64,000 bases of DNA from Hyphomicrobiales bacterium. GTDB lineage: Bacteria > Pseudomonadota > Alphaproteobacteria > Rhizobiales > Aestuariivirgaceae. The DNA is taken from the NCBI GenBank assembly GCA_025359265.1, contig JANYHB010000001.1, positions 1-64,000 on the forward strand, read 5' to 3'. Every line of letters begins with the position of its first letter. Position 1 is the first letter of the stretch. Positions 24,493 through 33,687 of the stretch are shown here, one piece after another. Under the pieces are notes generated by a model. It was not told the origin of the DNA and made no database searches. It was given only the letters and a program-made list of their open reading frames with translations. The position numbers and the translations under genes are program-made.

Positions 24493-26808
24493 ATGATTGA
24501 CGCATTGGTTACGGCCTTCGAACTGGCAAATGTTGACGTTATAGCAATCAAATTGCCCGAGGCTGTGGTGCGAGAGGTGTCTTCCGCGCTGCTGGCAAAG
24601 TGGAACTGCCAGCGCAGTGACATTATTGGCAAACCCCTTATGAAGTTTGGCTCTGCAGTGCTTTCGGCTCGTCATTTACCAGCTGACCCACGCCAACCGC
24701 ACCAAAGCATTATTGAAGTGAATTATGCTCCGCCATTAGGCAGCCACATCAAATCGATTTTTCGCACCCAGACCATAGGCGAAGGTGAGAACGCCCAAAT
24801 GTTGCTGATTGGACAACAGAGTTCTTTTGAGCATATGGAAACCGCCATAACCACGGAAAGAAGGTTAAATCTGGCGCTGCGTTCTGGCGGCTACGCCCTG
24901 TGGGACCATGATTACGAAACCGGCGAGACCTACAACTCTCCGGAAATGATCGAGATTTTCGGTGGCAGAGTGGGAGACAGGCCATTGGATTATCGATCTT
25001 TCAACAGTTTGGTGCATCCTGAAGACATCTCCAAAACAATTGATGAGAAAATTCGCAACTCGCCCTTTGGCACTGATATTTATCAAACTCGTTACCGCGT
25101 CAAGACCCGCAACAGCAAATACGCATGGATTGAATGCCTTGCCGGCCTGGTGCGCGACCCCGCAACGGGCCGCCCTAAAAAATGCGTCGGGCTGTGCCGC
25201 AACATCGACCATGAAATGTTGACGCTAGACCGGCTGAAGAACTCCGAATTGATGTTAAAACGCACCCAAGCGGTGTCTCACATCGGCTCATTTCGCTTGC
25301 GCGTTGAAAGCAATGTTTCGCGCCTCACTGCGGAACTTGCCGCCATGATAGGCCTGGCCGATGCCATGGTGCATCCCAACCTTGACACACTTGTAAAGAT
25401 GATTGAGCCAGCCGACCGCGATAAATTCAATGAAGGCTTAGAGCTTGCCAAAATTGGCAAACAGGTGAAAAATCTCGAAATTGCGGTGAAAACCAAAAAA
25501 GGCGATATCGAATGGTTTGCTGTAACCATGGAGCCGGAACGTGGCGACAACGGCACGATAGAAAACGTTTTTGGCGCCTGCCAGCAGGTAACTGAGCGCA
25601 AAGCGCTGGAAAGCAAATTCCATCAAGCTCAGAAAATGGAAGCCGTGGGCCAGTTGACGGGTGGCATTGCGCATGACTTCAACAACCTTCTGATGGTTGT
25701 AATGGGCAATCTCCAATTGGTGGAGCAATTCGTTCAAGGCGATGAGCGGGCCCTGAAACGCATCCGCGCCGCCATTGACGCTGCCGACAAGGGCTCAGAT
25801 CTAACGCGCCGCATGTTGGCCTATTCGCGCCAACAACCGTTGCACAATCGCGATCTGGAAGTGAACGATTTGCTGCTGTCCATGCAAGACATGCTGAAAC
25901 AGGCGCTAACCGCGGTAGTGGATTTGAGCATTATTCCAACCCCAGAAATTTGGCCCATCAAGGCTGATAAAACAATGTTGGAAACCGCAGTGCTCAATCT
26001 TGTCATCAATGCCCGCGATGCGATGGGCCCCAAAGGCGGAAAACTGATTATTGAGTGTGCTAACAAGAATTTAGACTCAGAATATGCGAAAGCAAATGAA
26101 GATGTGGAAGTGGGCGACTATGTGGAACTGGTTGTCACCGACACGGGTTCTGGCATTGCGCCCGAAAATCTTGAAAAGGTATTCCAGCCTTTCTTTACCA
26201 CCAAGGGGCCAGAAGCGGGTTCAGGGCTGGGCTTGTCCATGATTTACGGCTTTGTGAAACAGTCAGGCGGCCACATCAAGATTTATTCGGAATTAGGCGT
26301 TGGTACTTCAGTGAAAATCTATCTGCCGCGCCTCACTGCCAAGCCGCAATTTCAAGCGCCGCAAAAGCTTGCCGAAATGCCAAAGCCGTTCGCCGTTATT
26401 GCCGATAACGACCCTGCGCCCCTCACCCGCAAAATGAAGGTTCTCGTGGTTGAAGACAACAGCTCAGTTCGTGAAGTTGCGGCCGCCATGGTTGAAGAAA
26501 TGGGCTTTGAAGCCATTACCGCATGCAGCGGCCCCGAAGGCTTGAAATCCATCGAAGCCAATCTTGACATAGACCTCGTTCTTTCAGATGTGATTATGGC
26601 GGGGGGCATGAATGGCCCAGAAATGGCATTGAAGGCGATGAAAATTCGCCCCGAGCTAAAGATTCTTTTCATGTCCGGCTATGCGCCTGGCTCGGTTCGC
26701 CAGATGCAAGATCTGCCAGACACCATCGATTTGGTAAACAAGCCCTTCACGCGAAGCGACCTGACCGAAAAAGTCAAAAAAGCTCTCTCAATTGAGCAAG
26801 CCGCTTAG
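24493..26808 (+). CDS. Soluble PAS-containing hybrid histidine kinase
   Basis: Sensor kinase of 771 residues with no predicted membrane segment. Three PAS-like regions can be read (about 5-110, 120-245 with 'YRVKTRNSKYAWIEC', and 255-375), each ending in a PAC-type strand such as 'GLCRNIDHEM' or 'GACQQVTERK'. HisKA carries the phosphoacceptor His394 in 'GGIAHDFNN'. HATPase has N box 'NLVINARDAMG', 'DTGSGI' and 'GSGLGLSM'. A C-terminal receiver domain has Asp699 in 'LVLSDVIM' and Lys in 'LVNKPF'. The HWE/CckA-like H-box suggests the final output is on another protein. No response regulator or DNA-binding partner lies next to it. Confidence 0.93.
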   Translation: MIDALVTAFELANVDVIAIKLPEAVVREVSSALLAKWNCQRSDIIGKPLMKFGSAVLSARHLPADPRQPHQSIIEVNYAPPLGSHIKSIFRTQTIGEGENAQMLLIGQQSSFEHMETAITTERRLNLALRSGGYALWDHDYETGETYNSPEMIEIFGGRVGDRPLDYRSFNSLVHPEDISKTIDEKIRNSPFGTDIYQTRYRVKTRNSKYAWIECLAGLVRDPATGRPKKCVGLCRNIDHEMLTLDRLKNSELMLKRTQAVSHIGSFRLRVESNVSRLTAELAAMIGLADAMVHPNLDTLVKMIEPADRDKFNEGLELAKIGKQVKNLEIAVKTKKGDIEWFAVTMEPERGDNGTIENVFGACQQVTERKALESKFHQAQKMEAVGQLTGGIAHDFNNLLMVVMGNLQLVEQFVQGDERALKRIRAAIDAADKGSDLTRRMLAYSRQQPLHNRDLEVNDLLLSMQDMLKQALTAVVDLSIIPTPEIWPIKADKTMLETAVLNLVINARDAMGPKGGKLIIECANKNLDSEYAKANEDVEVGDYVELVVTDTGSGIAPENLEKVFQPFFTTKGPEAGSGLGLSMIYGFVKQSGGHIKIYSELGVGTSVKIYLPRLTAKPQFQAPQKLAEMPKPFAVIADNDPAPLTRKMKVLVVEDNSSVREVAAAMVEEMGFEAITACSGPEGLKSIEANLDIDLVLSDVIMAGGMNGPEMALKAMKIRPELKILFMSGYAPGSVRQMQDLPDTIDLVNKPFTRSDLTEKVKKALSIEQAA

Positions 26809-26858
26809 TTCAGGCAAGGCGCATTGACCGAAGCGCCGCGCATTGCCATATTGGCTCT

Positions 26859-27662
26859 ATGGGTATCGTTGAAGCATTACCGCACATTAAGTTGCAAGGC
26901 AAAGAAGCCTTTGCCGCGATGCGCAAGGCGGGTGCTTTAACAGCATTGGCCCTCGATGAGGTATTGCCGTTGGTACGTGCCGGAACGCCGACGCAAGCCA
27001 TAGATGATTTCTTCATGGCTTTTGCTGAAAAACACCACGTTCTTCCGGCCACTTTGAATTACCGGGGCTATCGGAAAGCCTGTTGCATTTCGCTCAACCA
27101 CGTTGTGTGCCACGGAATTCCGGGGGAAAAGCCATTACATGAGGGCGACATTGTAAACATTGATCTCACTTTGATAGTTGACGGCTGGCATGGCGACAGC
27201 AGCCGGATGTATGCTGTGGGTGATATTTCGCGCGCGGCCGAACGTTTGGTTGATGTAACTTATGAAAGCATGATGCGCGGCATTGCTGCAGTGATGCCTG
27301 GTGGCTATTTGGGAGATATTGGTTTTGCTATCCAAACCTATGCGGAGGCTGAACGCTGTTCAGTGGTGCGTGATTTTTGTGGCCACGGTCTGGGCCAGGT
27401 ATTTCACGATCATCCGAACATACTACACTATGGCAAGCGCGGCGAAGGGGCAAAGCTGAAACCGGGCATGATTTTCACCATTGAGCCCATGATAAATTTG
27501 GGGAAAGCCAGCGTTAAAATATTGAGTGACGGGTGGACAGCTGTCACCCGAGATAAATCTCTGTCGGCGCAGTTTGAGCATACTGTGGGCGTAACCGAAA
27601 CTGGCGTTGAGATATTCACATTGTCGCCTGGTGGCCATCACCGACCACATTTTAAAATTTGA
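26859..27662 (+). CDS. map: Type I methionine aminopeptidase
   Basis: Removes N-terminal Met from nascent proteins. The 267-residue protein shows the five metal ligands in order: Asp in 'NIDLTLIVDGWHGDSSRMY' (two), His in 'CGHGLGQVFHDHP', Glu in 'IFTIEPMIN' and Glu in 'QFEHTVGVTETG'. It is preceded by the kinase (50 bases) and followed four bases later by radC. Confidence 0.96.
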   Translation: MGIVEALPHIKLQGKEAFAAMRKAGALTALALDEVLPLVRAGTPTQAIDDFFMAFAEKHHVLPATLNYRGYRKACCISLNHVVCHGIPGEKPLHEGDIVNIDLTLIVDGWHGDSSRMYAVGDISRAAERLVDVTYESMMRGIAAVMPGGYLGDIGFAIQTYAEAERCSVVRDFCGHGLGQVFHDHPNILHYGKRGEGAKLKPGMIFTIEPMINLGKASVKILSDGWTAVTRDKSLSAQFEHTVGVTETGVEIFTLSPGGHHRPHFKI

Positions 27663-27665
27663 GCC

Positions 27666-28412
27666 ATGCCAAAAGCCGCGGCTAGCAAAGCGTTGGCAGA
27701 AGACAAACCTAACGTGAATGGTTTGGAAGACTTTTCGTCGATTATCAGCCCAAGCGGCCACCGCGAGCGATTGCGAGACAGATTTCGCGTTGGCGGGGCT
27801 GCGGCCCTGCCTGATTATGAGCTGTTGGAAATGATATTGTTTCGCGCTGTAAAGCGCGGTGATACCAAGCCCTTGGCCAAAATGTTATTGGCCCGATTTG
27901 GATCATTCGCCGAGGTGATCAGTGCCGCACCCGAGAGATTGCAAGAAGTCAAAGGAGTTGGCCCGGCAATCGTCACCGAGCTGAAACTCATTCAAGCCGC
28001 AGCTTTGCGTTTGTCACGCGCGGCGGTTATCAATCGACCTATGCTTTCATCCTGGAACGCCATTATAGATTATTGCCGCGCCGCCATGGCCTATGAAGAT
28101 GTTGAAAGTTTTCGTTTGCTTTTCATGGACAAGAAAAACCAGTTGATCGCTGATGAAGTGCAACAGCACGGCACCGTGGATCACACACCAGTCTACGCCC
28201 GTGAAGTCATCAAGCGGGCGTTGGAACTTTCCGCTTCCGCCATCATCATGGTGCATAACCATCCCTCAGGTGATCCCACACCGTCTTATGCCGATATTGA
28301 TATGACCAAGAAGATTATTGCTGCTGGAGATAAGTTGGGTATTCTGGTGCAAGATCATATTATCATTGCCCGCAAGGGCCATGTAAGCATGCGCAATTTG
28401 CAAGTGATCTGA
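27666..28412 (+). CDS. radC: RadC family protein (JAMM/MPN+ domain)
   Basis: A 248-residue protein with a helix-hairpin-helix region (about 60-110, '[18 protein letters not shown]') and a C-terminal RadC domain carrying the JAMM motif '[16 protein letters not shown]'. The biochemical role of RadC is still debated; the old repair assignment in E. coli was withdrawn. The map-radC pairing is common in alphaproteobacteria. The first 35 residues are a polar extension. Confidence 0.94.
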   Translation: MPKAAASKALAEDKPNVNGLEDFSSIISPSGHRERLRDRFRVGGAAALPDYELLEMILFRAVKRGDTKPLAKMLLARFGSFAEVISAAPERLQEVKGVGPAIVTELKLIQAAALRLSRAAVINRPMLSSWNAIIDYCRAAMAYEDVESFRLLFMDKKNQLIADEVQQHGTVDHTPVYAREVIKRALELSASAIIMVHNHPSGDPTPSYADIDMTKKIIAAGDKLGILVQDHIIIARKGHVSMRNLQVI

Positions 28413-28426
28413 GAAAGTATCAACAA

Positions 28427-28876
28427 ATGCCAATTCAAGTTATGCCCTTGGCGGCCGATCAAAAGCACCTTTGGTATCCTTTATGGCGCGGCTATCAGAC
28501 TTTTTACAAAGCCGATATTCCGGAAGCAGTAAGTGACCTCACTTGGGCGCGGTTGCTTGATGAGGCGGAAGGCATGGGCGGTGCGCTGGCTTGGGTAGAC
28601 GGCAAAGCCGTTGGTTTTGTGCATCATATAATGCACCGCTCTTGTTGGACAGAGGGTGATTACTGTTACCTGCAAGACTTATTTGTAGCAGATGAAGCGC
28701 GGGGCCAAGGGATAGGCCGAAACCTGATTGAATATGTTTATGGGTACGCCAAAACGAAACGCTGCTCACGGGTGTATTGGTTGACCCATGAAACCAATAC
28801 AGACGCCATGAAGCTGTATGACAACATTGCTACCCGCTCAGGCTTTATCCAATTTCGACATATGCTCGAACTTTGA
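28427..28876 (+). CDS. GNAT family N-acetyltransferase
   Basis: A 149-residue acetyl-CoA-dependent transferase. The acetyl-CoA-binding motif A is 'LQDLFVADEARGQGIGRNLIEYVYGYA' in two halves around residues 84-110, with RGQGIG as the pyrophosphate loop. Late strands include 'RVYWLTHETNTDAMKLYDNIA'-like sequence. Substrate unknown. It lies 14 bases after radC and its last 39 bases overlap the 3' end of the opposite-strand molybdopterin/MocA fusion gene. Confidence 0.9.
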   Translation: MPIQVMPLAADQKHLWYPLWRGYQTFYKADIPEAVSDLTWARLLDEAEGMGGALAWVDGKAVGFVHHIMHRSCWTEGDYCYLQDLFVADEARGQGIGRNLIEYVYGYAKTKRCSRVYWLTHETNTDAMKLYDNIATRSGFIQFRHMLEL

Positions 28877-30460
28877 TTTTATTTCGGTCAGCGCTTCGGG
28901 TGTGTCTGCATCCATCATGATGCCATCATGCTCTACCGCAATTTCAACAATGGCGTCGCGCCGCGTCTCTAATAGACTTCTCGCACCCCTATCCCCTTTG
29001 AGCGCCATCAAATCTGTAAAGTGTTCTTTGCCCCACAGCACCGGATTACCCAATTTGCGCCCGCGTGCGGGTGCTACCACTGTGCGAGCTTCATTAATAT
29101 CAAAAGCCGCTATCATGCGTTTCATGTCATCACTTCGAATGAGAGGCATATCGCCCAGACAAACGAAGCATGCGTCAAAATTCTTCACGGCATTGATGCC
29201 CGCTGCAAGTGAACTGGCCAACCCTTCGGCATAATCGGGGTTGTGAACCAATTTAACGGAAGTATCCGCCAGAGCACTTTCAATCTGTGCCCGCTGATGG
29301 CCCGTGACCACCACAATCTCATCAACGCCGGATGCCTCAATCTGTGCAACCGTTTGCGCCAGCAGCGGCTTGCCATTGAGTTCAGCCAATAGCTTGTTGG
29401 ATCCCATTCGCGTTGATCTGCCCGCAGCCAGAACAATGGCCGCGATACGCGGTTTGATGGGCACACTAATTGTGCCCTCTCGTGGTTGTGGGCGTGAGGC
29501 AATTTCGGCCAACAGGCCGCCGGCACCAAGCGCCCTCACATCCTCACCTGTCACCTTTAGTCCAGCACATAACCGGTTCAAAACAAGGTCAAATCCGTTG
29601 ATCTTGGGTGAGCGTGCACAGCTTGGAACACCAATTACCGGAACCGCGCCGAGTTGCCCCAGCATCAGCAAATTGCCCGGATCAACCGGCATGCCCAAAT
29701 GGAGCACTTTGCCTTTGGCAGCTTTGAGCGCGGCGGGCACGACATCAGCTCGGTCTACAATGGCCGAAGCACCAAATACCAAAATCGGCGAAAGCCCTTG
29801 CGCCTTCATTGCTGCAATGGCCTCGGCCGTTACAGTAACCTGATGTGCCACAACAGAGACAGCAGCGAGCTTGGAACCCAATCGAGCCAATCGGCCTGCC
29901 ATGGCTTTTTCAGATTTAATGACGAGTGAAGGCTTGGTGGAAAGTGCCTGGGTTATGACTAATCCAACCCGCTGTGGTGTGAACGGCGCTACACGCACCA
30001 GCTTGTTGCGCTTCAACAGCGCCAACACTTTCTTCAGCGCGCCCGCAGGGGCGGCATAGGGAATGATTTTCACTGTGGCCAACATTTGCCGCGCAGTGAC
30101 AACTTCATAGGACTTCAACGTCGCCACGGTGATGGCCTCATGCACGCGGTTGACTTTGTGCAGCATCACTTCATCTATTATGACAAGACCGCTCGCTTGC
30201 GCATGGAGGTTTGCCCTGCCCGTAAACGGCGCTTGCGTGGCAGCGCCAAGTCCACATATGGCTTCTGCAATCACGGCTGCGGCCTGATCTTCGGGCACAT
30301 CAAGTTTCGTCAATTTAGCGGCAAGCACTTCAGCAATGGCTTGCTGTTTTAGCTGGTCAAGATCATCCGCCGAAAGTTTACGCCCCTTTTTAAGGCCGCC
30401 TGCCGAATGGGCAAGAATGGCACCCAAGGCTTTTTCTGTTTTCAACAAACCAAACTTCAT
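28838..30460 (-). CDS. Molybdopterin-binding domain fused to MocA-type nucleotidyltransferase
   Basis: A 540-residue fusion. Residues 1-330 form a molybdopterin-binding (MoeA/MogA-like) part with 'SGLVIIDEVMLHKVNRVHEA' and 'SPILVFGASAIVDRADVVP'. Residues about 338-530 are a nucleotidyltransferase with 'AAIVLAAGRSTRMGSNKLL', 'CLGDMPLI' and 'GNPVLWGKEHF', like MocA, which makes molybdopterin cytosine dinucleotide. The product probably adds CMP to the cofactor of a molybdenum hydroxylase. Its ATG overlaps the stop of the upstream XdhC-type gene. It is the last gene of the maturation operon. Confidence 0.87.
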   Translation of the reverse strand: MKFGLLKTEKALGAILAHSAGGLKKGRKLSADDLDQLKQQAIAEVLAAKLTKLDVPEDQAAAVIAEAICGLGAATQAPFTGRANLHAQASGLVIIDEVMLHKVNRVHEAITVATLKSYEVVTARQMLATVKIIPYAAPAGALKKVLALLKRNKLVRVAPFTPQRVGLVITQALSTKPSLVIKSEKAMAGRLARLGSKLAAVSVVAHQVTVTAEAIAAMKAQGLSPILVFGASAIVDRADVVPAALKAAKGKVLHLGMPVDPGNLLMLGQLGAVPVIGVPSCARSPKINGFDLVLNRLCAGLKVTGEDVRALGAGGLLAEIASRPQPREGTISVPIKPRIAAIVLAAGRSTRMGSNKLLAELNGKPLLAQTVAQIEASGVDEIVVVTGHQRAQIESALADTSVKLVHNPDYAEGLASSLAAGINAVKNFDACFVCLGDMPLIRSDDMKRMIAAFDINEARTVVAPARGRKLGNPVLWGKEHFTDLMALKGDRGARSLLETRRDAIVEIAVEHDGIMMDADTPEALTEIKSKFEHMSKLDKA

Positions 30461-31119
30461 GACAGGCCGAGGCGGAGTGCCTTTGTCATTTCGGCCATCA
30501 CGGAAACAGCAATTTCCGAAGCCCCAACAGCCCCAATGGATAGTCCAATCGGGCCGCTGATGCGTGTGCGTGTTACGTCATCAAATCCCATTTTAGAAAG
30601 CCGCTCATGGCGCGCGGCCTGCGTTTTCCTTGAACCCAAAGCACCGATATAAAACACGTCCGATTTCAGCGCCAGTTCCAAAGCCGGATCGTCAATCTTC
30701 GGATCATGCGTCAACGCCATAAAACCTGTTCGGGCATCAAGCCCCAACTTCGGCAAAACGTCCTGCGGCCAATCGGCGCAAAGCGACACATTGGGAAAGC
30801 GCGCAGCGCTAGCGAATGCGCCGCGTGGGTCAATCACCGTAACGTCATAACCGCAAGACTGCGCGATGGGGATCACACTTTGGGCGATCAGTACGGCGCC
30901 GATGATTACCAGGCGCAGCGGTGGATTGTAAATGGCAATGAACTCATCGCCAGCCATTGCAGCCTTGTCGAAGCGAAACGCTTTATCAAATTCGCTGCCG
31001 GCCGCCGCTTCAGAACGCGGCACAATCCGTTGCTCACCTGTGGCTGTATTGGTGACCATAGCCACAGCGCGGCGCTGCCTGCGCGCTTCAAGCAAACGGT
31101 TTAACAGTTCTGCCTTCAC
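30457..31119 (-). CDS. XdhC/CoxI family protein, Rossmann-type C-terminal domain
   Basis: A 220-residue protein of the XdhC maturation family, which inserts sulfurated molybdenum cofactor into xanthine-dehydrogenase-type enzymes. It shows a Rossmann-like 'LRLVIIGAVLIAQSVIPIAQ', then 'ALTHDPKIDDPALELAL', 'YIGALGSRKTQAARHERL' and 'ISGPIGLSIGA', all XdhC_C signatures. It starts with GTG overlapping the stop of the preceding XdhC N-domain gene (GTGA). In this operon the two XdhC halves are separate proteins. Confidence 0.9.
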   Translation of the reverse strand: MKAELLNRLLEARRQRRAVAMVTNTATGEQRIVPRSEAAAGSEFDKAFRFDKAAMAGDEFIAIYNPPLRLVIIGAVLIAQSVIPIAQSCGYDVTVIDPRGAFASAARFPNVSLCADWPQDVLPKLGLDARTGFMALTHDPKIDDPALELALKSDVFYIGALGSRKTQAARHERLSKMGFDDVTRTRISGPIGLSIGAVGASEIAVSVMAEMTKALRLGLS

Positions 31120-31427
31120 ACCACGGTTTCCAAATAGATTTTAATGCGGCCGCCACACGCGAGCCCTACTCGCCAGGCGGTTTCATCCGCCACCCCAAAT
31201 TCCAAAATCTTGGGGCCGCCCTTGGCGATCAATTCTTGCGCTTGCGATATCACTTCGCCTTCCACGCAACCACCAGAAACTGCCCCCTCAAAATTACCCT
31301 CTGCGTCCACAACCAACTGGCTGCCCACAGGCTGCGGCGCGGAACCCCAAGTTTCGATCACTGTGGCCAGCGCCACTTTGCGGCCCTCACCTAACCAGGC
31401 TGAAGCCGTTTCAAGCGCATTCATCAT
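31116..31427 (-). CDS. XdhC/CoxI family protein, N-terminal domain only
   Basis: A 103-residue protein from ATG 31427 holding only the XdhC_CoxI domain (PF02625): 'KVALATVIETWGSAPQPVGSQL', 'FEGAVSGGCVEGEVI' with its conserved Cys, and 'GLACGGRIKIYLE'. The ATG overlaps the CoxE-like stop. It acts with the following XdhC_C protein and the MocA fusion in cofactor preparation; this is inferred from the family. Confidence 0.9.
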   Translation of the reverse strand: MMNALETASAWLGEGRKVALATVIETWGSAPQPVGSQLVVDAEGNFEGAVSGGCVEGEVISQAQELIAKGGPKILEFGVADETAWRVGLACGGRIKIYLETVV

Positions 31428-32644
31428 GAAGCCTCCATCCATTTTTCTGGATCATGCTGCGACTTTACAGCTTTGGCCAAACTCTTCGCAAGATCAGCCA
31501 AGCTATCTAAGCTATGCACGGGCCGAAATTCATCCACGTGGGGCATGATGGCTCGGATACCAGCAGCAGCCGCCTCAAATTTTGCAAAACGCAACAAGGG
31601 GTTCAGCCAGATAATCCGCTTGGCGGCCCGGCGCAGACGCAACATTTCAGTTGAGAGTTGCTCAATATCATCACGCTCCAACCCATCCGTCATCAACAGC
31701 ACTTGCGCGCCCCGCCCCAATACACGCCGCCCCCAATGGAAATTAAAATCCTTCAACGATGCGCCGATGCGCGTGCCACCCGACCAATCTTTTACATGAG
31801 CGGAAACGCGTTCAACCGCCTCATCCACATCACGGCGCAGCAAATCGCGGGTGATGTTCGTCAAGCGAGTTCCAAACAAAAAAATATGGACGCGTGGAGT
31901 GTCCGCTGCCAGTGCGTGCAGGAAATGCAAAAAAATGCGGCTGTATTGCGCACAAGAACCAGAAATATCGCACAACACCACCAACGGCGGAACACGGGTT
32001 ATCGGTGCCACATGTGAGAGAGCCAAAATGCCGCCACCATTGCGCAGCGACGCTCGCAATGTCCGGCGCATGTCAATGCGCCTGCCCCGCGCATTGGCTG
32101 CAAAACGGCGCGTGCGTTGTTGGCGCTGCACCAGCCGCAACCGCGCAATGGCGGTTTTTGCGTCGGCCTGTTCAGACATTGTCATCTGCTCAAAATCTTT
32201 TTGCCGAAACACTTCATCAAGCGAGGCTGTGTAAGTGGCATCCACCTCCAACATGTGTTGTTTGCCCTGCTCTATATGCGGCGCATCTCGGTTTTCAAAC
32301 ATGGCCTCTGCCAAGCGCCTGAAGCCCGCCTGCTTTTTCTTCTCATCGGCCTTTCTGGCAATCTGTACATACATGAGCTGCATGAGTTGCTCGAGCATTT
32401 TGGGTTTTTTCCAAAACACATGAAACGCTTGATCAAACAATTCCCTCTGCTCACGCCGCTTCACGAAAACCGCGTGCAAAGTCCAATAAAAATCTTCACG
32501 CTTTCGTAAAGGTCCTGCCATGGCTGCTTCTAAGGCATCCAAAACGCTCGAAGGTCCAACAGGCAATCCGGCCTTACGCAACACGCGGCCAAAATGCATG
32601 ATGTTGGCAGCCAGCTTGCCGCCGGCTTCAATTGGCTTTGGCAT
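31424..32644 (-). CDS. VWA domain-containing CoxE-like protein
   Basis: A 406-residue protein of the CoxE family (DUF58/VWA_CoxE). The N-terminal half is helical; the von Willebrand A domain has the MIDAS residues DxSxS in 'VVLCDISGSCAQYSRIF' and 'VLLMTDGLERDD'. CoxE pairs with the CoxD AAA ATPase to mature the CuSMoO2 or related active site of carbon-monoxide-dehydrogenase-like enzymes. ATG 32644 is chosen over upstream ATGs; it overlaps the end of the ATPase gene by 17 bases, which implies coupling. Confidence 0.9.
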   Translation of the reverse strand: MPKPIEAGGKLAANIMHFGRVLRKAGLPVGPSSVLDALEAAMAGPLRKREDFYWTLHAVFVKRREQRELFDQAFHVFWKKPKMLEQLMQLMYVQIARKADEKKKQAGFRRLAEAMFENRDAPHIEQGKQHMLEVDATYTASLDEVFRQKDFEQMTMSEQADAKTAIARLRLVQRQQRTRRFAANARGRRIDMRRTLRASLRNGGGILALSHVAPITRVPPLVVLCDISGSCAQYSRIFLHFLHALAADTPRVHIFLFGTRLTNITRDLLRRDVDEAVERVSAHVKDWSGGTRIGASLKDFNFHWGRRVLGRGAQVLLMTDGLERDDIEQLSTEMLRLRRAAKRIIWLNPLLRFAKFEAAAAGIRAIMPHVDEFRPVHSLDSLADLAKSLAKAVKSQHDPEKWMEAS

Positions 32645-33548
32645 GACGGATTTCATCGCGGACTTGGTCCAATATGCGCTTGGCCTGAGAGCCTTCCATC
32701 TTGGCGATGTCATCTTGATATTTCAACAAAACCCCCAGCGTGTCATTAACCACTTGCGGGTTTAGCGTCACGCAATCCAATTCATGCAGCGCTGAAACCC
32801 AATCCAAAGTTTCGGCCACCCCCGGAACTTTATAGATATCACCTTTGCGTAGGGCCTGCACAAACCCCACAACTTCTTTAGAAAGTGACTCTGCAGCATC
32901 CGGTTTGCGCGCCCTGATGATCGCAAGCTCACGCTCGGCATCAGGAAAATCCACCCAATGATAGAGACAGCGCCGTTTCAAGGCGTCATGAATTTCGCGG
33001 GTGCGATTAGAGGTCACAACAACAATTGGCGGTTCCGCTGCCTTGATTGTTCCGAGTTCCGGAATGGTTACTTGAAAATCAGATAATACTTCTAACAAAT
33101 AGGCCTCAAAGGCCTCGTCGGCGCGGTCCAGCTCATCGATCAGCAAAATCGGCGCTTTGCCCCCATGGCCTTCTAATGCCTGCAATAATGCCCGCTTGAT
33201 CAGAAAGCGTTCATCAAACACCGACGCTTGCAATTTGGATTTATCAACACTGCCCGCTGCCTCTGCCAGCCTGATCTCGATCATCTGGGCTGCATAGTTC
33301 CATTCATAAACCGCCGAGGCAATATCCAACCCCTCGTAACATTGCAGTCGGATAAGTTTGCGCCCCAGCGCTTGCGCCAGAACCTTGGCAATCTCGGTTT
33401 TTCCAACGCCCGCTTCACCTTCCAAAAACAAGGGCCGCCCCATTTTCAAGGCCAGATAAAGTATGGTGGCCAAATCCCTGCCCGCCACATAGCCATGGTC
33501 TGCCAAAAGCGCCTGGGTTTCATCAATTGAGGTGGGAGAAGGGTGCAT
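32628..33548 (-). CDS. MoxR family AAA ATPase (CoxD-like)
   Basis: A 306-residue AAA+ ATPase. Walker A is 'GEAGVGKT' (residues 44-51), Walker B 'ILLIDELDRAD', sensor 1 in 'IVVVTSNRTREIHDALKRRC'. MoxR/CoxD proteins remodel and activate partner enzymes together with VWA proteins. It is the first gene of the operon running down to 28838. No coxM, coxS or coxL structural genes are in the window. Confidence 0.93.
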   Translation of the reverse strand: MHPSPTSIDETQALLADHGYVAGRDLATILYLALKMGRPLFLEGEAGVGKTEIAKVLAQALGRKLIRLQCYEGLDIASAVYEWNYAAQMIEIRLAEAAGSVDKSKLQASVFDERFLIKRALLQALEGHGGKAPILLIDELDRADEAFEAYLLEVLSDFQVTIPELGTIKAAEPPIVVVTSNRTREIHDALKRRCLYHWVDFPDAERELAIIRARKPDAAESLSKEVVGFVQALRKGDIYKVPGVAETLDWVSALHELDCVTLNPQVVNDTLGVLLKYQDDIAKMEGSQAKRILDQVRDEIRHAKAN

Positions 33549-33687
33549 GGGTCATCCGTTATGCACACCAGCCTAGGCTGAGAGCAAGGTTTGGGCAATG
33601 TGGCAATTCGGATTGGGCTTTGACAATTATTTGTTAACGGATGAAACTATCCGCCAGTCTGCGGCGTATTACTGACAGGAGGCTCCA

